This document shows positions 35,501-41,753 of a DNA stretch of 64,000 bases, piece after piece (within the stretch, counting starts at the first letter, position 1; each line of letters opens with the position of its first letter). Source of the DNA: JAMQPK01 sp035937795 (GTDB lineage Bacteria; Acidobacteriota; Vicinamibacteria; Vicinamibacterales; JAMQPK01); NCBI GenBank assembly GCA_035937795.1, contig DASZHO010000007.1, positions 5,202-69,201 of the forward strand. Direction: 5' to 3'. Below the pieces are notes generated by a model. The model was not told the origin of the DNA and made no database searches. It worked only from the letters and a program-made list of their open reading frames with translations. Both the position numbers and the translations under genes were made by a program.

Positions 35501-37985
35501 GCCCTCCGGGCAGGAACAGCCATCCCGCCGCAAGCAGCACCACCAGCGCCGGCGGAAGGAGGCTGCGCCGCAAGTTGTCGGCGATCTTCCAGCGCGCGAT
35601 TGACGGCAACGCATTCGCTTCCCGGGCGCCCGATGCGGTAGGAACGCTCATCCACAGCCAGGGCAGCAGTTGCCAGTCGCCGCGCGTCCAGCGATGCAGC
35701 CGTGCTGCCCACTCGAGGTAGTGGTGCGGGTAGTCGTCGATCACCTCGAGATCGGCGCACAACGCGACGCGGGCGAATAGACCCTCGAACAGATCGTGGC
35801 TCAGCAGCGAGTTGTCCGGAACCCGCCCCGCCAGCGCCTGCTCGAACGCGTCGATGTCGTAGATGCCCTTTCCCACGTAACTGCCTTCGTGGAAAAGATC
35901 CTGGTACACGTCGGATACGGCGGTGGTATACGGATCGAGGCCGACATGGCCGGAGAACACCTTGGAGAAGGTGCTGCGCGAAGCGCTCACGGCGCCGATG
36001 GCGACGCGCGGCTGCAGGATGCCGTACCCTTCGGTAACGCGTCTGGCCCGCGGATTGAACCGCGCATGGTTCAACGGATGGCCGATGGTGCCGATCAGTT
36101 TCTTGCCCGCATCAAGCGGGAGGTCGGTATCCGAATCTAGGGTGATGACGTAACGAGTCGACGCAAGCCGGTCCAGATCGCCGACCTGAATCACGAAGCT
36201 CGTGTCGAGGCCATCCCGCAGCCGGCGATTGAACTCGTGAAGCTTGCCGCGCTTCCGCTCCCATCCCATCCATCGCTTCTCGGACGGATTCCACAGCCGT
36301 TTCCGGTGAAACAGGTAGAAGCGCTCGTCGCCGTGCTGTTTGTTGAGCCCCTGAATCAGCTCGATCGCCAGGTCGACAATCTCCTGGTCCTCGGGCAGCG
36401 TTTCGGCATCCGCGTCGGCAAAATCGCCGAGCAGCGCAAAGCTGATATTCGGGTCGTGGTTGGCGAGCGCTCGAACTTCGAGATGCGCAACGAGCTCCCT
36501 CACGCGCTCCGGCGAAGACAGGATCGTCGGCACAGCTACGACCGTCCGCAGCGTGTCGGGCACCCCCTGCCGCAGCGCGAGTTTCGGCAGCGGCCTCGGC
36601 GGAACGATCGTCGTCAGAATCGCGTTGAGGAAGCTGATCGCCAGCTCGCTGACCGGCACCACCGTCAGCAGCCCAATCAGCCACACCATCGGCCATGAGG
36701 CCGCGTGATGGCGGGCATAAAGCAGGGCGCTCGCCTCGAAGACCGTGGCGGTGATGGCCAGGCTTCCCAGGTATCCGATTGCCGGGTGCCTGAACGAGAG
36801 CCGGCCGATTCGCTGGGAAAGAGTGGGAACGTACCCCAATTCCTTTTCGAGCTCGAAGCGGCCGCGCGAAATGAGGTAATAGCCGACATGGTGCGTTCGA
36901 CTGGCCAGCGGACGGGTCCGCTGGGCGGTTTGTGCCAGACGGACGGCGCGCTCGGCGATTTCGATTTCATCGACGCGCGAGCGCTTCGCCAGCTGTTCGA
37001 CCGACTTCCTGTAGCGATCCCGGGTCGGCAAATCCATGTCCGCATACGCGGACACCGGGTCTGTGCGAAGCACGCGCTCGACGCGGCTGACCGATTCGAC
37101 GAACAGCGGCCAGTCCAGCGCAGACAGCATCCGCATCGTTCCGATGATGTTGGCAATCGACAGTTGATCGACGGCCTCGCGATGCTGCTCCGTCCGAATC
37201 AGCTCGTCCGGCGATTGCCCTTGAATTGTCAGCCGCTGTTGCAGCCAGCGCCACGCCGCGGTCGAGGCGACGGACTGGTCGCGCAGGCTGTGAAGGAGCT
37301 CGACCACGAAGGTCGAAGAGGCTTTCGCCGCAAGCTGCAAGTGGGTCCTGGACTTCTCGGGGGCAATCAGGTTGACCGCGAACTTGCGGGCCGCTTCCCG
37401 TTCCTGCTTCTGGCGCAGCGCCTGCACCGCCAACCCGCAGAGATTCTCAACCAGCGCCAGCCGCAGCATGATCGGGATTGCCCAGAGCTCCCCGATCGTA
37501 AGCGGCGCGACATCCTGATAGGCATCGGCGAACCGGCCCAGCGCGACTTGTTCGAAGCGTCCGGCGGTGTGCGTGACGAAGTCCCGCGCGAGCACGTACA
37601 CACGCGGATAACGGCGCCACCGGCCGGCCGCAATAGTCGGCAGCTCTTCGTAATATTTGCGCGGGAGATTTCGCCGGATTTCCAGGATCTGCGCCCGGAC
37701 GACGTAGTGGTTGTCGCGCAGCCATTCTTCGGAAGGGGTTTCGGGCTGCTGCTCGAATCCTTCCTCGGAGAGCCTTCTGTAAACGTGCTCTAGCCGTTCG
37801 GCGTTGCGATCCAGGCGCGACAACAGCTCTTTTCGCGGGCCGCCGTCGCGCGTGATTGAGTGTTCGGCCGCGAGCTCCCGCGCGTGCGATTCCAGTTGCT
37901 CGAGAGGCAGCGGTACCCGCGCGCCTGGGAACTCGTCCTCGAGCTCGGGGCGATCGTCGGCGGCAATGGTCGCTGGAGGGTTCAC
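29508..37985 (-). CDS. ndvB: Cyclic beta-1,2-glucan synthase (NdvB/ChvB-like, GT84-GH94)
   Basis: 2825 aa from a GTG, the normal size for this giant enzyme. Order: helical N-terminus; membrane helices near 410-470 and 810-980; the glycosyltransferase domain with TLDSDTDLP (~617) and RLHRWTRGDWQLLPWLW (~760); a YdiL-like helical region; then two glycosyl-hydrolase-36/94-type beta-sandwiches and the phosphorylase core with the catalytic GTGDWNDGMDEVG (~2505). The enzyme primes itself, elongates beta-1,2-glucan from UDP-glucose, trims by phosphorolysis and cyclises. Products are periplasmic osmolytes or signals. A cgt/ndvA-type exporter is not adjacent. No frameshift was seen. Confidence 0.95.
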   Translation of the reverse strand: MNPPATIAADDRPELEDEFPGARVPLPLEQLESHARELAAEHSITRDGGPRKELLSRLDRNAERLEHVYRRLSEEGFEQQPETPSEEWLRDNHYVVRAQILEIRRNLPRKYYEELPTIAAGRWRRYPRVYVLARDFVTHTAGRFEQVALGRFADAYQDVAPLTIGELWAIPIMLRLALVENLCGLAVQALRQKQEREAARKFAVNLIAPEKSRTHLQLAAKASSTFVVELLHSLRDQSVASTAAWRWLQQRLTIQGQSPDELIRTEQHREAVDQLSIANIIGTMRMLSALDWPLFVESVSRVERVLRTDPVSAYADMDLPTRDRYRKSVEQLAKRSRVDEIEIAERAVRLAQTAQRTRPLASRTHHVGYYLISRGRFELEKELGYVPTLSQRIGRLSFRHPAIGYLGSLAITATVFEASALLYARHHAASWPMVWLIGLLTVVPVSELAISFLNAILTTIVPPRPLPKLALRQGVPDTLRTVVAVPTILSSPERVRELVAHLEVRALANHDPNISFALLGDFADADAETLPEDQEIVDLAIELIQGLNKQHGDERFYLFHRKRLWNPSEKRWMGWERKRGKLHEFNRRLRDGLDTSFVIQVGDLDRLASTRYVITLDSDTDLPLDAGKKLIGTIGHPLNHARFNPRARRVTEGYGILQPRVAIGAVSASRSTFSKVFSGHVGLDPYTTAVSDVYQDLFHEGSYVGKGIYDIDAFEQALAGRVPDNSLLSHDLFEGLFARVALCADLEVIDDYPHHYLEWAARLHRWTRGDWQLLPWLWMSVPTASGAREANALPSIARWKIADNLRRSLLPPALVVLLAAGWLFLPGGPALWTGMAFLVLFFPAYIQWGQSITSRIHGVRLGDHLRAERQNLVSSLAQVLLSSAFLAHQTLVMLGAIAGTLYRLAVSRSHFLEWVTAADMAARLELDRAQVMRRMWTAPALALSLGAVVAAVAPRNLVWAAPVVVLWALSPVLAYRTGLPQEEDRPDLEPGERRQLRHAARLTWRFFEEMVGARDNWLVPDNYQENRPDPIAHRTSPTNIGLQTLATVAAWDFGYLSTAQCIDRIERTLETVQKLARYRGHLFNWYDTQSLLPLAPLYVSTVDSGNLLGYLLTLKSALPQLVDETPVVDRRIALALMDTLDLFERDVTPLAAKRGRDGVRMLRADIKRLRSFLEQPPDSPHAWQEWLDRVAKELGTLGAGPHDAKDRAAWSWLDLAASQVNERRRELATSSAEIESLRERAGALVRVAEQLIEEAELDFLFDHQRNLFAIGYNVTEGRRDASCYDTLASEARLASFVAIATRQVPQEHWFKLGRSMAPVGRGRALISWSASMFEYLMPLLIMRTYPHTLLDETYDAVVGRQIEYARAAGVPWGISESAYNFQDAGANYQYRAFGVPGLGLKRGLADDLVVAPYATMLAAQIRPKEAVENLKALAAEGALGPMGFFESIDYTPDRVADARTRGVVVKTYMAHHHAMSLLAIDNCLHGHPMQKRFHSEPRVQAAELLLQERSPHLVPLDRPPDEHKVEETPGRALPTPVRRYVTPHTVTPRGHLLSNGSYSVMVTNSGGGYSRCGDLAVTRWREDVTLDGWGTFCYVRDLETGDFWSTAFHPTGREADHYEVTFAPDRAVLRRRDGDIELHTEITVSPEDNAEIRRVSVTNHSRAARAIELTSYAEVVLAPQGADLAHPVFSNLFVESTAVPDHYGIICARRPGTHEARHYLGHVVAEEGLVREAVQFETDRERFVGRGRTVRAPAALASTLPLSGSTGAVLDPIVSLRVRLRIPAGATARVAFTTAVAENEDGVRALIEKYRDPQVTSRAFALASTHSEIELRHLGITRLDEGRFQRLAARMIYGDPRLRVPEAIARNTGAPETLWKYGISGDLPIALVIIRDGGELGLAQELLCAQEYLRAKGFHFDLVVLNEIPTSYRQDVQDEMQRMAESGPSHGWIDKPGGLFLRRADAMSEDDRVLLRAVARAVLDGSRGGLDVQLKRPLLPAIPPPLLTVSARRPRRAILSLASVFRRRVDTPDSDLQFFNGVGGFAKEGREYHIVRRPPAPWVNVVANERFGFVASESGLGYTWSENSYQNRLTPWSNDPVVDPPGEAVYVRDEETGAAWSATASPGRNDIAYKTRFGQGFVVYEHSQDGLQVELTAFVPVDDPIKVLRLRIRNTSGDVRRLSAAYYVDWCLSDNRSRSAGQIVTSMDGPSGALFARNAFRPYFGQRVAFVDTSAAERTMTGDRTTFIGRNGSLDQPAGMQFIHLAGRFGAGLDPCGGVQARMSVAAGATVDVIFTLGEGLDEQAARALAQKYRNAKTVEDELEKAIKLWDERLRAVEVQTPDTPLNFLMNRWLEYQTLSCRIYARSAFYQSGGAFGFRDQLQDVLATMQFDPGIARRQILRAASRQFPEGDVQHWWHEPGGEGVRTRIQDDRLWLVYASLEYARTTGDWDIFNESAPFLNQRAPGPDEHSVYERPTSSPLTTPLYDHCTRAIERTMDTGSHGLPLMGTGDWNDGMDEVGAHGLGESVWLGWFLAALLRPFAELADRRGDTQRAASYRSYAARLAEALERSWDGEWYRRAYFDNGTPLGSKENSECAIDSVAQSWSVISGAGEPGHALQAMEAVGEHLVDRAARLILLLTPPFDRAEPNPGYIRGYVPGVRENGGQYTHAALWVVLAHVLLGQGDAAHELLGFINPINRASDPSQLERYRVEPYVVAADIYSAKDHVGRGGWTWYTGAAGWMYRVTLEHVLGIRREGEWLTIDPCIPRQWRRFQVTLRLQNAEYRIAVENPKGVNRGVQSVSLEGRALEDRRVPLQPGSGAHAVLVVLG

Positions 37986-38154
37986 TACCGGAGTAAGTAG
38001 ACGTCCCTATGCAGTCCGGATGCCACGTTTGAACGGTGTTTGATGTCCAAATTGAACCGAAATCGCCGTGTATTCGCAGACTGTCGCTTTGCGTCAGGGG
38101 GGTCTTGACGCAGATTGCTACACCACACCGAGGACGGCCGTTCACGTCCAGTAC

Positions 38155-38186
38155 TCCGCCGGGTTTATTGTCCGCCGGGTTTATTG
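38155..38186. repeat. 16-bp tandem duplication at the stop of the PLD-family gene
   Basis: Two exact copies of TCCGCCGGGTTTATTG. The minus-strand stop TAA (38181-38183) is in the second copy. The rest of the 38.0-38.15 kb gap shows nothing. Confidence 0.8.
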
Positions 38187-39437
38187 CTGTCGCTCCAGGA
38201 ACCAGCAGAACGGTTCCACGATCTTCTCCAACAGAGGCCGGCGCCTCCAGGTCTCCATGGTCACTTCTTCGCAGTGCCGCATATCCTCGCGAAAGTCCTT
38301 CCTGAGGCGCGCCGACATGGCTTCGTCACGGATCGCCACGTTCACTTCGTCGTTGTGCTCGAACGAGCGGTTGTCAAAATTCGGGGTCCCCAGCACCACC
38401 CACAAATCATCGACGTTGAGGATTTTGGCGTGCATCATCCCGGCCCGATATTCGTGGATGCGGATGCCTTCTTTCAGCAACTCGCGATATTTCCTGCGGC
38501 TCACCAGCCGCACCCATCGCTGGTCGGTGTGCGAGCCTGGAACGATGATGTCGATCTTCACGCCCCTGCGCGCCGTCTGCTTGAACGCCTCGCGCAGCGA
38601 CCTGTCTGGGAGAAAGTACGGCGTGTTGATGCGGATGGATTTCTCGGCGCACTCGATCAGCATTTGAAACACGACCCGGGCGGTAGTGGCACGGTCCGCC
38701 GGCGAGCTCTTGATGACGATGGCCGTGGTGTCCCCGGTGTTCCTGAGGGTTGGAAAAAATTCATTGCCGGTCATGATCTCGCCGCAGCACTCGACCCAGT
38801 TCTCCGCAGCCACTCCTTGAATGGCAGAGACCACGGGACCCGTGACCCGAGCCATGGTGTCGCGCCATGGCCGCTTGCCGTGCCGGCCCTTCGCCCACTG
38901 ATCACCCACTCCGGCGCCGCCGACAAACGCCACTTTCCCGTCGACGATCAGCAATTCCCTGTGCGTGCGATTGTTGATTCGCGCCAGCCGATACCACTTC
39001 AAGCGCTGGTACTGCTTCACCCGGACGCCCGCCTCGCGCAGGCGGCTGATTCCTCGAACCCCTAGCCAGAAACTGCCGATCGCGTCGATCACGAGCGACA
39101 CCGCGACGCCGGTTCGCGCGCGGTCCGTCAGCGCAGCCATGAACTGCGTGCCGATTTCGTCACCCCGGAAGATATAGCACTCCATGGTGACCGACACCTG
39201 TGCGCCGTGGATCGCTTCCAGCATGGCCGGATAAAATTGAGAGGCGTTGGTCAGCACCTCGAAATGGCTGTCGTGGTGAATGGTCGTCTGCGTGGTACTG
39301 TGGAGCGCGTGGAGGAATTCCTTGGAGCCGCAGGCGAGCCGGCGATGCACCTTGTAATCAATGCGGGGCGTGAACAGCGCCACCACGACCACCCACGTGA
39401 GAAAGAGCGCGCCAATGAGCGCCAGATACCAGTTCAC
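38181..39437 (-). CDS. Cardiolipin synthase-like phospholipase-D-family protein
   Basis: 418 aa from a GTG. An N-terminal membrane helix (residues 3-22) precedes two PLD domains. The second HKD motif is complete (MMHAKILNVDD, His336, Lys338, Asp343). The first reads THRELLIVDG: His159 and Asp166 are present but the Lys is Glu161 (GAA codon in the DNA). Bacterial members join two phosphatidylglycerols into cardiolipin. The Lys-to-Glu change in one half may be tolerated in this subfamily or lower activity. The downstream stop lies in a 16-bp tandem duplication. Confidence 0.85.
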   Translation of the reverse strand: MNWYLALIGALFLTWVVVVALFTPRIDYKVHRRLACGSKEFLHALHSTTQTTIHHDSHFEVLTNASQFYPAMLEAIHGAQVSVTMECYIFRGDEIGTQFMAALTDRARTGVAVSLVIDAIGSFWLGVRGISRLREAGVRVKQYQRLKWYRLARINNRTHRELLIVDGKVAFVGGAGVGDQWAKGRHGKRPWRDTMARVTGPVVSAIQGVAAENWVECCGEIMTGNEFFPTLRNTGDTTAIVIKSSPADRATTARVVFQMLIECAEKSIRINTPYFLPDRSLREAFKQTARRGVKIDIIVPGSHTDQRWVRLVSRRKYRELLKEGIRIHEYRAGMMHAKILNVDDLWVVLGTPNFDNRSFEHNDEVNVAIRDEAMSARLRKDFREDMRHCEEVTMETWRRRPLLEKIVEPFCWFLERQQ

Positions 39438-39493
39438 CAGGGTGCCTCGTCACGGTCGCACGCAATTGACGGGCCAACCGTGCAGGTTCGACC

Positions 39494-39886
39494 GTGACTC
39501 GCGGCGATATAGCCGTCAGGCTGGATCTCTGGCTGGATGTCGCGTGCCTCTACAAAACCCGATCGGAAGCCCATAAGGCATGCGAAGGCGGCAAAGTGGA
39601 GGTGAACGGCCAGCGTTGCAAGGCGCACCGCCTGCTCCGGGTCGGAGATCACATTCAGCTGAGCCGGCCCTACGGCCGCAAGCAAACGGTCATCGTCCTC
39701 GGCCTCGCCGAACGCCATATCGCCAAGGCCGAGGCCAGGGCGCTTTACGACGACACGACCCCGCCGATTTCCGAGGAGGAGCGCGCGCTGCGGCGCCTCG
39801 AGCGCGTTTACCGCGCCACGCTGCAGCGCACGCATGCGCCTGACAAGCGCGAGCGCCGCGCGCTCAGAAAACTGAAGGGACGCTGA
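39494..39886 (+). CDS. S4-domain RNA-binding protein (Hsp15-like)
   Basis: 130 aa from a GTG. The S4 domain (about 8-68) shows RLDLWLDVACLYKTRSEAHKAC, GGKVEVNGQRCKAH and VGDHIQL, matching heat-shock protein Hsp15 (HslR), which binds 50S subunits carrying stalled nascent chains. The basic C-terminal tail (RERRALRKLKGR) fits RNA binding. It is divergent from the PLD-family gene, with 56 bp between. Confidence 0.85.
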   Translation: MTRGDIAVRLDLWLDVACLYKTRSEAHKACEGGKVEVNGQRCKAHRLLRVGDHIQLSRPYGRKQTVIVLGLAERHIAKAEARALYDDTTPPISEEERALRRLERVYRATLQRTHAPDKRERRALRKLKGR

Positions 39887-39893
39887 TGGAACG

Positions 39894-40580
39894 CTAATGG
39901 GCCGACCGGGGGCGTCTGGCATACAGCAGCGCCAAAACGAAGATCGTGACAATCAACGACAGCGAGAACCATTGCGGCACCACGAACGATACCCAGCCCT
40001 CCGAGTGCATATATTCAATCATCAGCTTCAACCCGACCCACGCAATGATGATGAACGCGCCATCCACGATGGCCGGATAGCGCTCGATCACCGCGATCAC
40101 CTGACCCACCACCGCTCGCATCGCCACGATGCCGAGTATGCCGCCCGTGAGCACCACCCATCTCTTGGGCGACATGGCGACCGCCGCAAGAATCGAATCG
40201 ACTGAAAACACAAGGTTTGTGAGCTCGACTTGCACGACCGTTCCCCAGAACGCGCTCATCCCGAGCCACGGCAGGGCTTTGGGCGGCTCGCGCCGGTGGG
40301 CGCCCCGGGCCGGATTCAAGAAGTGCCGGCAGGACAGATACAACAGGTAAACTGCTCCGATCAGCTTCACGATGGCGAGCTGAATCAGGTAGACCGCGGC
40401 CAGGGTGGCGATCGTCCGGAACACAAACGCTCCGGCAAGGCCGTAGTTCAACGCCTTTTTCTGGTCGGCCTTGGGGAGTCCCAACACCATCAGCGCCAGG
40501 ACGATAGCGTTGTCGGCGCTGAGCAGGCCTTCAAGTACGATGAGGACCAGGATGGTGACGACGTCCGGCCAGGCGAACAT
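39894..40580 (-). CDS. TerC-family integral membrane protein
   Basis: 228 aa with seven to eight membrane helices. Conserved acidic helices: LEGLLSADNAIVLALMV (residues ~17-33) and ELTNLVFSVDSILAAVAM (~118-136). TerC proteins are linked to tellurite resistance and, in several species, to manganese export loaded onto secreted enzymes. A TAGAAT lies 6 nt before the ATG and no ribosome site is seen, so the mRNA may be leaderless. Ion specificity not provable here. Confidence 0.9.
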   Translation of the reverse strand: MFAWPDVVTILVLIVLEGLLSADNAIVLALMVLGLPKADQKKALNYGLAGAFVFRTIATLAAVYLIQLAIVKLIGAVYLLYLSCRHFLNPARGAHRREPPKALPWLGMSAFWGTVVQVELTNLVFSVDSILAAVAMSPKRWVVLTGGILGIVAMRAVVGQVIAVIERYPAIVDGAFIIIAWVGLKLMIEYMHSEGWVSFVVPQWFSLSLIVTIFVLALLYARRPRSAH

Positions 40581-40586
40581 CCGCTG

Positions 40587-40592
40587 ATTCTA
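40587..40592 (-). promoter_or_regulatory. -10 box (TAGAAT) directly before terC
   Basis: On the minus strand TAGAAT is followed by 6 nt and then the ATG at 40580. No Shine-Dalgarno lies between. This predicts a leaderless transcript. Confidence 0.45.
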
Positions 40593-40702
40593 CCGAGATT
40601 GACTAGACGTCCGTGATCGGCCCTACACTGGGGAGTTCGTCAGAGGTTGAGGAGCTGGGCGTCACGTTTGCACGGACGGCGACATTGAGCGCGGCAGACT
40701 AA

Positions 40703-41740
40703 ATGGACTTCAAGGACTATTACGCAACACTCGGCGTCAACAAGAGTTCCACTGAAAAAGAGATCAAGCAGGCGTTCCGCAAACTTGCGCGGAAGCACCA
40801 TCCCGACGTCAATCCCGGCGACAAGACCGCCGAATCGAGATTCAAAGAGATCAACGAGGCCTACGAGGTCCTCGGCGATCCCGAAAAACGGAAGAAATAC
40901 GACGAGTTGGGAGCCAACTGGCGCATGTATGAGCAGGCCCAGCGGGCCGGAGGCGGCGCCGGTGGCGGCACAGGCGCGGGGACGCCGTTCGACGCCAGCA
41001 ACTGGTCGGCAAATTTCGGCGGCGGCGGCGGTGGCCAGGGCGGAGGCTACCGGACGATGACGGCCGAGGAGATGCGCGATCTTTTCGGCAACGAAGATCC
41101 GTTCTCCGATTTCTTCCGGACCTTCTTTTCAGGCGGCGAAGAGCCTGAATCCGGCAGGCGCCCCGGCGGGCGTACGGGGCGCGCGCCCCGCGAGCGCCAA
41201 GGCCGCGACGTCGAGCAGTCAATCGACTTATCCCTCGAGGACGCATACCGGGGGGCGACGCGGCGTCTCGCCATCAAGCTCGACGGCCACGCGCGGACCG
41301 TCGACGTGCGCATTCCGCCTGGCGTGGGGGAAGGCTCGCGCGTGCGTGTGGCCGGTGAAGGCGAGCATGGTTCGGCCGGCGCCTCATCGGGCGACCTCTA
41401 CCTTCGCGTGCACCTCACGCCGGACTCCCGCTTCGAGCGCAAGGGCCAGGACCTCTACGTGAAGCTTCGCGTGCCGGTGACGACGGCCGTGCTCGGAGGC
41501 GAAGCCGAGGTGCCGAACCTCGGGGGCAAGCCGCTGCGTCTGAAGATTCCGGCGGGCACCCAGAACGGACAGGTGTTTCGCCTCAAGGGACACGGGATGC
41601 CCATCGTGGGCAAGTCCGGACAATTCGGGAACCTCTACGCAACCGTCGAGGTCGAACTGCCCCGCCATCTGTCGGCCGAAGAACGCACGCACTACGAGGC
41701 GCTCGAGAAGCTCTCGCGCGGGAAAACGTCGGCCGCCTGA
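40703..41740 (+). CDS. DnaJ-class chaperone without zinc finger (CbpA-like)
   Basis: 345 aa. J-domain at 1-70 with HPD at 33-35 (KHHPDVNPG), then a Gly-rich and Phe-containing linker (about 80-150) and the two C-terminal beta domains (QSIDLSLEDAYRGATRRL, KIPAGTQNGQVFRLKGHGMP). The cysteine-rich zinc module of DnaJ is absent, so this is the CbpA/DnaJ type II form. It stimulates DnaK ATPase and binds unfolded proteins. It is followed after 13 bp by clpB and then ftsH, a proteostasis operon. Confidence 0.92.
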   Translation: MDFKDYYATLGVNKSSTEKEIKQAFRKLARKHHPDVNPGDKTAESRFKEINEAYEVLGDPEKRKKYDELGANWRMYEQAQRAGGGAGGGTGAGTPFDASNWSANFGGGGGGQGGGYRTMTAEEMRDLFGNEDPFSDFFRTFFSGGEEPESGRRPGGRTGRAPRERQGRDVEQSIDLSLEDAYRGATRRLAIKLDGHARTVDVRIPPGVGEGSRVRVAGEGEHGSAGASSGDLYLRVHLTPDSRFERKGQDLYVKLRVPVTTAVLGGEAEVPNLGGKPLRLKIPAGTQNGQVFRLKGHGMPIVGKSGQFGNLYATVEVELPRHLSAEERTHYEALEKLSRGKTSAA

Positions 41741-41753
41741 GGCTCGTCACTTT

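Noticed and set aside
40595..40632. TTGACT/TACACT pair upstream of dnaJ as a sigma-70 or heat-shock promoter
   Set aside because: The spacer is 19 bp and no sigma-32 or CIRCE element is seen; too weak to list as a feature.
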